64,000 nucleotides of DNA from Polycladidibacter stylochi (GTDB lineage Bacteria > Pseudomonadota > Alphaproteobacteria > Rhizobiales > Stappiaceae), in contig NZ_LLWE01000005.1 of assembly GCF_001562055.1 (NCBI RefSeq), positions 124,001 through 188,000 of the forward strand. The letters run 5' to 3'. A program made the translations under genes and the position numbers. Below the pieces are notes generated by a model that had not been told where the DNA came from, did not search any database, and was given only the letters and a program-made list of their open reading frames with translations. Shown one piece after another: positions 45,369-55,560 of the stretch (positions within the stretch are counted from its first letter, which is position 1; each line of letters opens with the position of its first letter).

Positions 45369-48281
45369 TTAACGGCTTGAGTGGGCCGCTTGGTCTTTAA
45401 GCAGCTTGGTGGCATCAAGCGCGCTCATGGGCTGACCAAAAGTATAGCCTTGGGCATATTCACAACCAAGCTGATACAGCTCAAGTGAGTCCGCATCGGT
45501 CTCGGCACCTTCTGCAACTATTTCCATACCTAGGTCGTGCCCCAATTTAACGATGGAATGCAAAATAACAGAGCGCGATGCGTTGGTGCGAGATTGCACA
45601 AAGGTGCGGTCAATCTTCAAGGTATCGAACTGGAAGCGTTGCAAATAGCTCAGCGACGAATAACCGGTGCCAAAATCATCCAACGACAAGCCCGCGCCTA
45701 AACCTTTCAAGCGCTCAAGTACTTGCACCGAGAATTCGGGGTTTTGCATGATGAGTGATTCTGTCAGTTCCAGCTTTAGCGATCCCGGTGTCAGTGCAGC
45801 ACGTGATAGCACCGCTTTAACATCTGAAATCAAATCATGACGCAGCAATTGGCGTGATGAAATGTTGATTGACATAAACAACGGCATGGCTTGGCGGTAT
45901 TCGCGCTGCCATTGCGAGAGTTGTTGAGCCCCCTTGTTCAGCACTAGTAAGCCGATTTCGTTTATCAAACCGTTCTGCTCGGCCACCGGAATAAATTCGG
46001 CCGCAGGTATAAGCCCACGTGTGGGGTGCTGCCAACGGGCTAGCGCCTCAAAACCAGCTACTGTTTTATCGGACAAACGCACAATTGGTTGGAAATATAC
46101 TTGCAATTCGTTCTTTTCCAGTGCGCTGCGCAACTCGCCATCAATGGCCAGAGAATTGCCCACTAAGTGACGCAAGGTAGGACGGAACACCTCAACCCTA
46201 TCTCCACCCAAACGCTTGGCGTGATTAAGCGCGATTTCCGCATCTCTGATAATTGCAGAGGCTTTTTCTACCTTATCGTCGGATAATGCGGCACCAATAG
46301 ACGCGGTAAGGAAAATTTCTTGCTCACCAAATTTCACCGGCATACGTACAGCCTTGCGCATTTCGTCAGCAAAGGCGGCAACCTGATTTGCCTCGGTTTC
46401 TGACACCAGCAGCACAGCAAAGACGTCTGCGCTCAAACGCGAGAGCGAGTCTTGTGGCTTTAACAAGCGGGACAGTCTTCTTGCCGCAGTGAGCAACATG
46501 GAATCGCCTGCGGTTTGCCCAACACTGTCGTTAACCTGCTTGAAGCGGTCCAAATCCAACAGGATGATTGAGAAGCTGCCGGAATTTTCGGCCCGCGTGC
46601 GGGTGATAGTTGCATTCAAGCGGTCCATAAACAATTCGCGGTTCGGCAACCCCGTGAGATTGTCGTGCACAGCATCGTGCATCAACCGCTCCTCGGCATT
46701 TTTTTGTGAGGTGATATCCAACAGTGTTCCGACACAGCGTATGACCTCGCCATCGCCCCCCAATAGCGGGCGGGCGCGCAACAAGAACCAACGATAGTGG
46801 CCATCTTCACCACGCAAACGAAAAACCTGGTTTACACGGCCCCGACGGTGGTCGATCACGGCATCAAGCGTTGCACGAAAGATATCCTTATCTTGCGTAT
46901 GTAGATACTCTAACCAATCCCGGGCAGAGCCTTGCAGGCTGCCGGTTTTGAGACCAAGGACTTCTTCCAAAACATCACTGGTAAGAATGCGGTCGCGCTC
47001 TGTATCCCAGTCCCACAATATATCACCGGAACCAACCATAGCCAGCGAGCGGCGTTCTACTTCTGGCACCGCACCGCTCGAGAATGAGTTTGCAGCAAAA
47101 GCGTGCTGAATTACCGTGAAGCTGATGAGCAACACGATTAGTACAATGCCACCGGCAAGCGCAGGCTGAACCAACTCATTCACCAGTGAGCCTTTGGTGG
47201 CCATCCACGCGGCGAAAATCCAGACGATAAGCAAGAACCAAGTGGGCACAAGCATTATCGCCCGCTCGAAGCCTTGAATGGCTAAATAAATTATAAGTGT
47301 GAAACCCACCAATATTGTGAGTGCCAAGATAATGCGAGAAAAGCCAGCAGCGAGTGCGGGATCCCATAGTGCGACAACGACAAGTGAGGATACAAAGCAA
47401 ACCACAGTAAGCAACAGGTGTGTTGGCCGGATTTGCCATCGGCTTAAGTTCAAGTAGGCGTATAAAAACAAAATGAGTGATGTTGTTAGCGATATTTCCG
47501 CTACAGCACGGAAAAGCTGCTCATCGCCTAACGTACGCCCGAAAATCAGATTCCAGAAACCGAAATCAATGCAAAGGTACAGAAGTACCGACCACGCCAT
47601 GCTGGCGGTTGCGGGAAAAAGTACGGTTCCTTTCACCACGAACAAGATGGTCAAGAACAGGCAAAGAAGCCCGGCTATGCCTAATACAATTCCATGGAAC
47701 AACGAGTAGGCGTTAATATTATCCTTATAGGCTTCCGGCTTCCATAAGCGCAATTCTGGCAAGGTGGAGCTTTGTAATTCGGCGACGAAAGTTACCACTG
47801 CACCCGGCTCTAGTGTAATGCGAAAAACATCGGCCGCGGTTGAGCGCTCGCGGATTGGCGGGACACCGAGACTTGGTGTAATTGACAGTATCCGCCGCGC
47901 TCCAAGGTCGGGATTGAAGACACCGGAGCCTGACATTTTGTAGTATGGCGCAACCAATAGGCGGTCTATTTGCTCATTACTCGGGTTCGATAGGGCAAAA
48001 ACACCCCATGACTTTGCCTTTCCATCGGTGGAACGCACTTCAATGCGTCTGACAATACCGTTCACATCCGGAGCTGTTGAAACTTGCAGGCTGTCACCGG
48101 CCTGAGGATAGAAATCAACGACTGCGGTCATATCAACCGCATCAATATCTTTGGGGGCGACGATCGCCTCTAGTGCCCATGCTTTAGCAAGAAAGGAATA
48201 TGAAATAAAAAATAGCAGGAACAAAGCTACAAATTGGGGTAAACGCTGCAAGTATCGCTTGGGCAAGGTTGTCTCCTGCAT
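45369..48281 (-). CDS. Membrane c-di-GMP protein: 7TMR-DISM-like, PAS, degenerate GGDEF, EAL
   Basis: A 970-residue protein. A first hydrophobic helix (residues 13-35) leads to a periplasmic beta domain (to about 185), then seven hydrophobic segments (about 190-400), a PAS domain (from GSGDILWDWDTERDRILTSDVLEEVLGL), a GGDEF domain (from DAVHDNLTGLPNRELFMDRL) and an EAL domain to the end. The GGDEF active site is SADVF, so cyclase activity is unlikely. The EAL site is intact: EALARWQHP, NISSRQL, ELTESLIM, DDFGTGYSSL, KIDRTFV, AEGAET and QGY. It should be a c-di-GMP phosphodiesterase whose activity is set by a periplasmic signal and PAS input. Confidence 0.92.
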   Translation of the reverse strand: MQETTLPKRYLQRLPQFVALFLLFFISYSFLAKAWALEAIVAPKDIDAVDMTAVVDFYPQAGDSLQVSTAPDVNGIVRRIEVRSTDGKAKSWGVFALSNPSNEQIDRLLVAPYYKMSGSGVFNPDLGARRILSITPSLGVPPIRERSTAADVFRITLEPGAVVTFVAELQSSTLPELRLWKPEAYKDNINAYSLFHGIVLGIAGLLCLFLTILFVVKGTVLFPATASMAWSVLLYLCIDFGFWNLIFGRTLGDEQLFRAVAEISLTTSLILFLYAYLNLSRWQIRPTHLLLTVVCFVSSLVVVALWDPALAAGFSRIILALTILVGFTLIIYLAIQGFERAIMLVPTWFLLIVWIFAAWMATKGSLVNELVQPALAGGIVLIVLLISFTVIQHAFAANSFSSGAVPEVERRSLAMVGSGDILWDWDTERDRILTSDVLEEVLGLKTGSLQGSARDWLEYLHTQDKDIFRATLDAVIDHRRGRVNQVFRLRGEDGHYRWFLLRARPLLGGDGEVIRCVGTLLDITSQKNAEERLMHDAVHDNLTGLPNRELFMDRLNATITRTRAENSGSFSIILLDLDRFKQVNDSVGQTAGDSMLLTAARRLSRLLKPQDSLSRLSADVFAVLLVSETEANQVAAFADEMRKAVRMPVKFGEQEIFLTASIGAALSDDKVEKASAIIRDAEIALNHAKRLGGDRVEVFRPTLRHLVGNSLAIDGELRSALEKNELQVYFQPIVRLSDKTVAGFEALARWQHPTRGLIPAAEFIPVAEQNGLINEIGLLVLNKGAQQLSQWQREYRQAMPLFMSINISSRQLLRHDLISDVKAVLSRAALTPGSLKLELTESLIMQNPEFSVQVLERLKGLGAGLSLDDFGTGYSSLSYLQRFQFDTLKIDRTFVQSRTNASRSVILHSIVKLGHDLGMEIVAEGAETDADSLELYQLGCEYAQGYTFGQPMSALDATKLLKDQAAHSSR

Positions 48282-48316
48282 AAACGGCTCTTTCTTTGTC
48301 CCTGGCTTGCACAGCC

Positions 48317-48985
48317 TTAAAAGGGTGCTTTTGCCGAAACGGGCTCAGGTATTTTATTCTGTTGCCCGGCCCGACCTGTGCGGTTTCGAAGCGAGCGTGA
48401 AAAATTCGTTTCTTCGGCTATTTTTGCCAAAAGTACATGGTCTTGCCATTGGCCATTGATAAAGAGGAAACTGCGCGCGTAACCCTCGCGCTCAAAGCCG
48501 ACTCTTTCTAGCAAACCAATAGAGACTTCGTTGGTTGGAATACAATTGGCCTCAACGCGGTGCAAGTGTAATTCCTCAAAAGCAAAGGATATTATGCGTT
48601 CAACCGCCTTTTTCATATATCCTTTCCCAGCGTAAGGCTTACCCATCCAGTAGCCAAGGCAGCCGGATTTGCACACCCCGTGGCGTACGTTGGTTAAAGT
48701 GATACCGCCCAAGAGCTTTTGTCCAATGCCTTCAAAAATATAGAAGGGATAGGATTGTCCTTGACGATACTCTTGCAGTAACTGCTTGTAACGCCGTTTA
48801 AAGCCAACCCTAGATAAGTCATCAACGGGCCACGTGGGTTCCCAGGGTTGTAAAAAATCCCTGCTGATTTCGCGCAGATTTGACCACTTCTCGTAGTCCT
48901 TCGGTTGTGGTGCCCGTAATAGCACCCCTTTTCCCGTAAGTTGATAAGGGTGAATTGCTGCTCTGTTTAAAACCACCAATGCCAC
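48317..48985 (-). CDS. RimJ/RimL-type GNAT acetyltransferase
   Basis: A 222-residue GNAT protein. Family points: LTGKGVLLRAPQPKDYEKW, LGYWMGKPYAGKGYMKKAVERII (acetyl-CoA loop), LHRVEANCIPTNEVSIGLLERVGFEREGYARSFLFINGQWQDHVLLA. RimJ/RimL members acetylate ribosomal protein N-termini or small molecules; which applies here is not known. It starts at GTG 48985 after AAGGGG. It lies between the EAL gene and the M16 peptidase gene, 31 bases ahead of the former on the same strand. Confidence 0.9.
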   Translation of the reverse strand: MALVVLNRAAIHPYQLTGKGVLLRAPQPKDYEKWSNLREISRDFLQPWEPTWPVDDLSRVGFKRRYKQLLQEYRQGQSYPFYIFEGIGQKLLGGITLTNVRHGVCKSGCLGYWMGKPYAGKGYMKKAVERIISFAFEELHLHRVEANCIPTNEVSIGLLERVGFEREGYARSFLFINGQWQDHVLLAKIAEETNFSRSLRNRTGRAGQQNKIPEPVSAKAPF

Positions 48986-49073
48986 CAGCCCCTTCTGTTA
49001 ACGACCCAGTATTACTCTCGCTTTTCGTTGGATGTTAAGTAAGCTCTGTTTAGTTTGCCCCTAGCTGACCTTT

Positions 49074-50351
49074 TTAGCTCAAAATACGCGCCTCTTTAAT
49101 ACGACTCTCAACTTGTGAAAGCGATAACATAGGCGATTTGGGCCCAACGCTTACCATTGTCGGCTTTTTGCTCAAGAATACCCTTTGCGCAACTTTTTGC
49201 ACCTGTTCTAGTGATACGGCGTCTACCCTTTGTGTCAGCTCATCGACACACACAACGCGGTCATAAATCATTAATTGCCGTGCAATTTGACCTGCCCGCG
49301 CTGCAGGGCTTTCCAAAGCAATCAGTAGACTTGCCTTTATTTGTGCCTTTGCCCGTTGGACTTCTGCATTTGTTATGGTGCGGGTAACATTCACAAGCTC
49401 ATCAACAATAACCGGCATTAATTCTTCGGTATCTTGCGGTCCTGTTGCTGCATGGATGGCAAATAGCCCACCACCTGTGAATGCCCAGTGAAAAGCGTAG
49501 ATTGAATAGCAAAGGCCCCTTTGTTCGCGCACTTTTTGAAATAGTCGCGATGACATACCCCCTCCAAGAATAGAGGCCAATATCTGGACGGCATAATAAT
49601 CCTGGTCGGCATACGAAATGCCCTCAAAGCCCAAGATTACCTGTACTTCTTGCAGATCTTTTTCTAAAAACTTGCTTCCGCCGTGATAGGTGATTTCAGG
49701 AACAGCGGTTGGTTTTGTTTGCGAAAGTTTTGTAAATAACTGCTGCGCTTTAGATACAATCTCATCGTGGGATACGGCCCCTGATGCTGACAAAACCATA
49801 CCTTGAGCCGAATAGCGCCTATCCATATAGTTTCGGATATCTTTCGGCTCAAAGCCTTTTACACGTTGCGGCGTACCGAGGATGGGCCGACCGATTGACT
49901 GATCTGGCCAAGCGGTTTCCAATAGCAAATCGAAAGCAACATCTTCGGGTGTATCTTCCGCTGCACCAATTTCTTGCAAGATAACGTGCTTTTCCCGCTC
50001 GAGTTCATCTGGATCAAATATGGATTCTTGCAAAATATCTGCCAGAATATCCAGCCCTAAGGGGACATCCTCCGCCATCAGGCGGAGGTAGTAGTTTGTG
50101 TGTTCCACGCTTGTCGACGCATTCATTTCACCGCCAACGGCTTCCACTTCCTCGGCGATTTGTAGCGCACTTCTTTTCTTTGTCCCCTTAAAAGCCATAT
50201 GCTCGAGCAGATGGGTCAACCCATTTTCGGAGGCTTTTTCGGACTGAGAACCTGCACCAACCCAAACACCCAAAGCAGCGGTTTTTAAATGAGGCATGTT
50301 ATCGGTGACAATAGTCATGCCGTTATCTAAGCGCGTTACACGTGTTGTCAT
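49074..50351 (-). CDS. M16 family zinc peptidase (mitochondrial processing peptidase-like)
   Basis: A 425-residue single-unit M16B peptidase similar to the beta subunit of mitochondrial processing peptidase. The inverted zinc site HLLEHMAFKGTKKRS (HxxEH) is at about residues 47-51 and the distal Glu is expected in VEAVGGEMNASTSVEHTNYY. The C-terminal half has the glycine loop GGGMSSRLFQKVREQRGLCYSI. Physiological substrates are not established. It follows thrC by three bases and probably shares its transcript. Confidence 0.94.
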   Translation of the reverse strand: MTTRVTRLDNGMTIVTDNMPHLKTAALGVWVGAGSQSEKASENGLTHLLEHMAFKGTKKRSALQIAEEVEAVGGEMNASTSVEHTNYYLRLMAEDVPLGLDILADILQESIFDPDELEREKHVILQEIGAAEDTPEDVAFDLLLETAWPDQSIGRPILGTPQRVKGFEPKDIRNYMDRRYSAQGMVLSASGAVSHDEIVSKAQQLFTKLSQTKPTAVPEITYHGGSKFLEKDLQEVQVILGFEGISYADQDYYAVQILASILGGGMSSRLFQKVREQRGLCYSIYAFHWAFTGGGLFAIHAATGPQDTEELMPVIVDELVNVTRTITNAEVQRAKAQIKASLLIALESPAARAGQIARQLMIYDRVVCVDELTQRVDAVSLEQVQKVAQRVFLSKKPTMVSVGPKSPMLSLSQVESRIKEARILS

Positions 50352-50354
50352 TCA

Positions 50355-51767
50355 TTAGACCCCTGTTGCAACGGCGCGGGCAGTTTTTACAACGTGCTGC
50401 TCTATTGCCTCCAACTCCGCAGGTACAACAGTGAATTTTTCCTCACGTTCCATTAAATCCGAGAGGTGCGGTGGCAAGCCTGGTGTCATACCACTGGCCT
50501 TAGCAACAGCTTGCGGGAACTTTGCCGGATGTGCTGTTGAGAGTACAACCATTGGCGTTTCAGCTGTGGTAAAGCTTTTGGCCACATGTGCGGCAATCGC
50601 CGTGTGTGGGTCCATCAGGTAACCAGAATCGTCAAGAGTTTGTTTAATCGTCGCTTTCGTTTGCTCTTCCGATGCGCGACCGGCAGCAAATAACTTCTTG
50701 ATTTCATCTAATGTATTTTGTGAAAGCGTGAAAGCACCTGACTGCTTTAAACTCGCCATTTGCCGCTTGACCTCTTCACCATTACGTCCGTTTGCTTCAA
50801 ACAATAACCGCTCGAAGTTAGACGAAACCTGAATATCCATGGACGGCGCTGTTGTCGGTATTACTGTACTGGTTTCATAGCGGCCTGTTTCTATGGTACG
50901 GGCCAAAATATCATTCACATTCGTCGCGATCACCAGTTGCTTAATAGGTAGCCCCATTTTGTAGGCCACATATCCTGCAAAAATATCGCCAAAATTGCCT
51001 GTTGGTACAGTGAAGGAGATTTCGCGGTGCGGTGCACCAAGGGCAGCACCGGCAACAAAATAGTAGACCACCTGCGCGACCACACGAGCCCAGTTGATCG
51101 AATTCACACCAGAAAGTGATACTTTTTCGCGAAACACCCCGTTGTTGAACAGGTCTTTCAAAATGCCCTGGCAATCATCAAAATTACCCTTCACGGCTAA
51201 TGCATGTATATTATCTTCTTTGGCAGTGGTCATCTGGCGCTGCTGTACAGGCGAGACGCAGCCTTCTGGAAAGAGGATATAAACATCTGTTCGTTCACGA
51301 CCACGGAATGCTTCAATCGCGGCTCCACCAGTATCACCCGATGTTGCCCCCACAATGGTTGCCCGCTCATCGTTTTGTGTGAGTACATGGTCCATCATGC
51401 GACCCAACAATTGCATGGCAACGTCTTTAAATGCCAGTGTCGGGCCATGAAACAACTCTAAAATAAACGTGTTGGCATCGGTTTGAACCAATGGCGTTAC
51501 CGCTTTATGTGCAAAACTGTCGTAGGCGGCCTCAATCATATCTTTTAGGTCAGCTTTGCTGATTGAATCGCCAACATACGGGCTTATGACTTCATAAGCT
51601 ATTTGCGCATAAGTTTTGCCTGAAAAATCCGCAATCTGCTGTTTGGTCAGCTGAGGCCATGTTTTGGGCACATAAAGCCCCCCATCTCGCGCCAAGCCTG
51701 TGAGCATTACCTGAGCAAAATCCAACTCTGGTGCTTCTGCGCGCGTGCTTACATACTTCACTGCCAA
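50355..51767 (-). CDS. thrC: Threonine synthase
   Basis: A 470-residue PLP enzyme converting O-phosphohomoserine to threonine. Motifs: FHGPTLAFKDVAMQLLGRMMDHVL with the PLP lysine, ATSGDTGGAAIEAF, FTVPTGNFGDIFAGYVAYKMGLP for the phosphate of PLP. Length and sequence match the long proteobacterial type. The order thrC - M16 peptidase - GNAT is one I recall from relatives. Confidence 0.96.
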   Translation of the reverse strand: MAVKYVSTRAEAPELDFAQVMLTGLARDGGLYVPKTWPQLTKQQIADFSGKTYAQIAYEVISPYVGDSISKADLKDMIEAAYDSFAHKAVTPLVQTDANTFILELFHGPTLAFKDVAMQLLGRMMDHVLTQNDERATIVGATSGDTGGAAIEAFRGRERTDVYILFPEGCVSPVQQRQMTTAKEDNIHALAVKGNFDDCQGILKDLFNNGVFREKVSLSGVNSINWARVVAQVVYYFVAGAALGAPHREISFTVPTGNFGDIFAGYVAYKMGLPIKQLVIATNVNDILARTIETGRYETSTVIPTTAPSMDIQVSSNFERLLFEANGRNGEEVKRQMASLKQSGAFTLSQNTLDEIKKLFAAGRASEEQTKATIKQTLDDSGYLMDPHTAIAAHVAKSFTTAETPMVVLSTAHPAKFPQAVAKASGMTPGLPPHLSDLMEREEKFTVVPAELEAIEQHVVKTARAVATGV

Positions 51768-52042
51768 ACCTTTCTCAAATACAATTCAGTGTCACAAACA
51801 CTTCTGCCCGTTGACCATTCTAGCCAGTGGGGAAAACTCAAACAAAGACCTCATAAAGCCCGAGAAGTTTTTTGCAAAGATGATGCAGCGGCACTCTCAG
51901 GCTTGCTCTGATGACCAAGAGGGTCTTGAAATAACAGAGTTAGCCTAAAATTGCACTGTTTTCTTGATGAAAACATTAGCATTTTTGCAAAATCGGATTG
52001 TTTCTTGGACGCAAGTTAACCGCCAGTTGTGGCTAAAGCTTG

Positions 52043-52639
52043 TCATGCGTGTCCGGCATCAGAGGAAAGCATACCTGGTTCGATACCCATTATTTGTAGG
52101 GCACGCCCCCATTTATCATGGTCTTGCACCTCAAAAACCAGTGAGGGATCAGCAGCACAAGTTAACCAGCCGTTAGCTTGAATCTCACTCTCCAGCTGTC
52201 CGGGTGCCCAGCCAGCATAACCCAATGCTAACAATGCTCTACTCGGTCCGCGCCCTTCAGCCAAAGCACGAAGTATTTCAAGTGTAGCTGTTAAGCAGAT
52301 GCCATTTTCGATGGGTAGACTAAACCCTTCCAAGAAGAAATCATCGGAATGCAGCACGAAACCTCGCCCTGTATCGACCGGTCCACCTTGATACACCTTC
52401 ATATTGCGAAGGTCGGGCGGTAACTCGTACTCATCGCCTTCTGGTAGAATATTCAATTGTTTTAGCAATTCGGAAAAATTGATATTATCAACCGGCTGGT
52501 TGAGGATAATTCCCATTGCCCCTTCCTCTGAGTGGGCACAAACATAAACAACAGAATGGGCAAATCTGCCATCGTCCATTGAAGGCATTGCAATAAGGTA
52601 TTGACCTTCCATGTACTGGTTGTTGTCGCCTTCCTGCAT
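52043..52639 (-). CDS. YqgE/AlgH family protein
   Basis: A 198-residue DUF179 protein: [69 protein letters not shown] are all diagnostic. Biochemical function is not settled. The ATG at 52639 has AGAGGT seven bases upstream; a TTG at 52669 lacks one. The gene is divergent from a DsbD-N-like protein and a peroxiredoxin, a neighbourhood that I recall from other Hyphomicrobiales. Confidence 0.93.
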   Translation of the reverse strand: MQEGDNNQYMEGQYLIAMPSMDDGRFAHSVVYVCAHSEEGAMGIILNQPVDNINFSELLKQLNILPEGDEYELPPDLRNMKVYQGGPVDTGRGFVLHSDDFFLEGFSLPIENGICLTATLEILRALAEGRGPSRALLALGYAGWAPGQLESEIQANGWLTCAADPSLVFEVQDHDKWGRALQIMGIEPGMLSSDAGHA

Positions 52640-52850
52640 ACAATGACCTCTTGATTTTGTTTTACTCAAGCATTCGAGAATAGGTTTATCAATTATTCAT
52701 ATCACAAGCGGTATGAGGTGACTCAATCTGTGATAAACCACTGTTAGAAAACACCATAGCATGAACACAATACATTGCAGCCTGTCTGTTTTATGTTCTT
52801 TAACAAGAAACAAGCACAATGCGATGTGGGCTAACGGCAAGAGTAAAGCA

Positions 52851-53729
52851 ATGATCCTAAAGAAGTCTCAGTTTCGAGCTCGAAACTTATTATATTTGAG
52901 CATTGCTCTTAGCTTACTGATGTTCGCGCCTGCCTCGGCTTCCAACTACAATAGTGAATGGGTGATTTTTGAAGGTGGCGCAGTGCGCTTGTTGCGCGAC
53001 GATACAGCAAATCCGGCACAAAAGGCTGTTGGAGCCCTTGAGTTTCGACTTGAAGACGGCTGGCATATTTATTGGCGTTATCCCGGCGAAACGGGCTTGC
53101 CAACAACTGTTGATTTCTCTGCCTCAACGAACCTAAAGGATTATCACCTGCAATATCCTCCCCCGCAAATTTATAATGACGGCCTGACCCAGTCGCTAAT
53201 TTATAAGAAAAAGGTAATTTTGCCTATTAGTTGGCTGCGTCAAAACCCCAAACGACCGGCAGTGCTCGATGCTTCAATTGAATTTGGAGTATGTAAGCAT
53301 ATATGTATTCCCGAACACGTCTCCCTTTCACTCGTGATTCCTAGAGTTGACAACCGATCAAGTGAGTGGAAAAAGATTATTGCACAAGCACTCTTGCAAG
53401 TTCCAACCCCCATGGCGCGCGGAGATGCGTTTTTAAAATCTGCCAAGAAAGTTGAAGTCGATGGACAAACCCATTGGGATTTCACTTTTGCGCTTGAGCG
53501 AACAAGCGGCGCATCCAATATAGCTCGTCATTTGCAGTTATTTATTGACGGTGGTCCATCTGCATATCATGGCATTCCAAAACTCATTGAAACGACTGCC
53601 AACACAGCCCGTTTTAGAGTTAATGCCAACGGCTTAAAAGATGGTCGTGTACTGTTTACTCTTGTGAATGGTAAGCATAGTTACCAAGCAAACTACACAA
53701 TACCGTTAGATGCCTCTCAAAGTAAGTGA
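52851..53729 (+). CDS. Exported DsbD N-terminal-like (DsbD-alpha/ScsB-type) protein
   Basis: A 292-residue protein with a signal peptide (MILKKSQFRAR, hydrophobic core, cleavage near ASA). The body has the N-terminal domain pattern of DsbD/ScsB: VGALEFRLEDGWHIYWRYPGETGLPTTVDF, KKVILPISW and FGVCKHICIPEHVSLSLVI with a CxxxC pair for disulfide exchange. The membrane and C-terminal thioredoxin parts of DsbD are absent, so it is a stand-alone domain. It may carry reducing power in the periplasm. The start at 52851 is set by the signal peptide. A peroxiredoxin follows. Confidence 0.85.
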   Translation: MILKKSQFRARNLLYLSIALSLLMFAPASASNYNSEWVIFEGGAVRLLRDDTANPAQKAVGALEFRLEDGWHIYWRYPGETGLPTTVDFSASTNLKDYHLQYPPPQIYNDGLTQSLIYKKKVILPISWLRQNPKRPAVLDASIEFGVCKHICIPEHVSLSLVIPRVDNRSSEWKKIIAQALLQVPTPMARGDAFLKSAKKVEVDGQTHWDFTFALERTSGASNIARHLQLFIDGGPSAYHGIPKLIETTANTARFRVNANGLKDGRVLFTLVNGKHSYQANYTIPLDASQSK

Positions 53730-53834
53730 TGGCTTTCACTATGACGAAATTATTTTTACTCGAAAGTGATTTAGGCTTGTAATATCTCTGCGTTATTGTG
53801 AATGCGAAAGAACTCGCATTTTGAGGAGGAAATG

Positions 53835-54320
53835 ATGAGTATTGAAATTGGCGCACATATTCCTGATGTACAGCTAATGGCTGTTACCAATGAGGGCCCC
53901 AAAGAGGTTTCCACAAAGGAAATCTTTGCTGGCAAAACCGTTGTACTATTTGCGGTTCCTGGCGCTTTCACACCAACTTGCCATTTAAATCACTTGCCTG
54001 GTTATCTTCATAACTACGAGGCGCTCAAAGCCAAAGGTGTCGATGAAATCGCAGTGGTTGCTGTCAATGACGCATTTGTCATGGGTGCTTGGGCCAAGGA
54101 TACAGATGGACTTGGAAAACTAACCTTTCTAGCTGATGGTAATGGTGATTTTGCCAAGGCTATGGGGCTGGAGTTGGACGGCTCGGGCTTTGGAATGGGG
54201 TTGCGTTCGCAACGATATGCCCTTATCGCCAAGGACGGCGTAATTTCAGCTTTGAAAATCGAGGCTTCGCCCGGTGTTGCTGAGAGCTCAACAGCTGAGG
54301 CCATTTTGGAGGCTCTATAA
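53835..54320 (+). CDS. Peroxiredoxin (Prx5 type)
   Basis: A 161-residue Prx5/AhpC-TSA family protein that reduces hydroperoxides, normally with glutathione/glutaredoxin. The peroxidatic Cys is in FAVPGAFTPTCHLNHLPGY (PxxxTxxC). VNDAFVMGAWAKD, FLADGNGDFAKAMGLELD and GLRSQRYALIAKDGVI are conserved. AGGAGG precedes two adjacent ATG codons; 53835 is chosen for spacing. The DsbD-N-like gene upstream suggests joint redox work, which is inference. Confidence 0.93.
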   Translation: MSIEIGAHIPDVQLMAVTNEGPKEVSTKEIFAGKTVVLFAVPGAFTPTCHLNHLPGYLHNYEALKAKGVDEIAVVAVNDAFVMGAWAKDTDGLGKLTFLADGNGDFAKAMGLELDGSGFGMGLRSQRYALIAKDGVISALKIEASPGVAESSTAEAILEAL

Positions 54321-54327
54321 AGCAAAA

Positions 54328-54377
54328 CTAAAGCAGTACACTCTATAAACACAGTAGAGAAACTGCTTTAGGCTTTT
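54328..54377. terminator. Terminator between peroxiredoxin and surf1
   Basis: CTAAAGCAGT (54328-54337) pairs exactly with ACTGCTTTAG (54362-54371); an inner CTCTA/TAGAG pair strengthens it. GCTTTT follows on the plus strand. Confidence 0.8.
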
Positions 54378-54406
54378 AGCTATTGTCTTGATAAAGTAGA
54401 TTAAAG

Positions 54407-55456
54407 CTATCTTGGTTTACGAGGCGGCGCTTTGTTATTTCCACGTGGGTTTAGCATGGCATTGGGGATAGCACGTCTTGGATTAACATTGGCCTTTTTT
54501 CTCTCTATTGCGGCTTTTCTTGCTGCTTCTTCTTCTTGGAAAAACAGATCCTGCTCATCTTCAGGCGATAGCTTATCTCTATTCGCGTAAAACTCTTTTC
54601 TAAGGCGCACTAGTAGCGCACCATAAACAGCCAGCAATGTCACTGCCAAGCCAAACCATGTTAACGCATAGGACAGGTGATTGTTGGTAAAGCTCAACCG
54701 TGTTTCCCCAGCCTGTGGCAGAGAGCCCGCCTGAGCAGTGTTATCAGTTGCGTCAATTGTATAAGGAGCTGTCGTTTCCCGGTCCAACCCAAGCGCTTCA
54801 GCCATTTTCAATGGCTCGCGCACAAACCACTCTTTCTTTTCCAGATCAGCATCAGCAGAGAAAAAAGAAGGCGTTTCCGGGCGGCGTATTAAACCGTTTA
54901 TGGTTACCTCGCCGCGAATGGGTAATGACGTAAGCCGCGAGCTTAAGTTTTTCTGGTCCATGGGCACAAATCCACGATTGACCAAAACAGCCCAACCTTG
55001 ATTGGTTATAAATGGCGCGTAAACAAAAAAACCTTGCCCACCTTGCATCCCACGCGGATTACTCAAATTTTCATAGTAATATAATTCACCTAGTAGAAAC
55101 TGACCGGTCACTTGAACAGGGAGGTAATTGACTTCTGCCATTTCAATAGTGCCCCAATCTTCCGGCCCTGGCGCAAAAACCGGTGAAGATGAGACGCGAT
55201 ACTTGGCTAATTCAATCAGGTTTTCTTTCCAAGACAATCGCTTCATTTGCCAACTGCCTAAAGATATTAACAGGGCAAAAGCAATCACAGTCGAGATATG
55301 AAGCCAAAGATATTTGCGTATAAAACCGATATCTTTTTTTTCGTTATCTGGCTCTGGCGGTTTATTTGAGGATGGTGGCATACTCTTCTTTTTGATCTTC
55401 TTCTCAGTAGGTGCAACCGCCCATGTCGTATCGTTATCCATATGGGATTCAATCAC
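54407..55456 (-). CDS. SURF1 family cytochrome c oxidase assembly protein
   Basis: A 349-residue SURF1 (Shy1) protein with two membrane helices (WLHISTVIAFALLISLGSWQMKRL and LSYALTWFGLAVTLLAVYGALL) and a periplasmic domain between, with YYYENLSNPRGMQGGQGFFVYAP and WAVLVNRGFVP. It assists haem insertion into subunit I. The GTG at 55456 is preferred because AAAGGAGG stands seven bases upstream; ATG at 55441 is possible. The N-terminal 70 residues are polar and basic, longer than usual. It follows the cox operon but is separated by 390 bases and a hairpin, so it probably has its own promoter. Confidence 0.92.
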   Translation of the reverse strand: MIESHMDNDTTWAVAPTEKKIKKKSMPPSSNKPPEPDNEKKDIGFIRKYLWLHISTVIAFALLISLGSWQMKRLSWKENLIELAKYRVSSSPVFAPGPEDWGTIEMAEVNYLPVQVTGQFLLGELYYYENLSNPRGMQGGQGFFVYAPFITNQGWAVLVNRGFVPMDQKNLSSRLTSLPIRGEVTINGLIRRPETPSFFSADADLEKKEWFVREPLKMAEALGLDRETTAPYTIDATDNTAQAGSLPQAGETRLSFTNNHLSYALTWFGLAVTLLAVYGALLVRLRKEFYANRDKLSPEDEQDLFFQEEEAARKAAIERKKANVNPRRAIPNAMLNPRGNNKAPPRKPR

Positions 55457-55560
55457 TGGCTTGCCTCCTTTCTGAGCTTGAATTTTCAACTGACCTAAGG
55501 TGAGTTTTTTGATAATTAGTCGAGTTAGATATGGTGTCAACACTTGTGGTAAAGCTTAGC

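Noticed and set aside
52060-52110. GGTTCGATACC resembling a tRNA T-loop
   Set aside because: It is inside the yqgE coding sequence and no acceptor, D or anticodon arms can be drawn around it.
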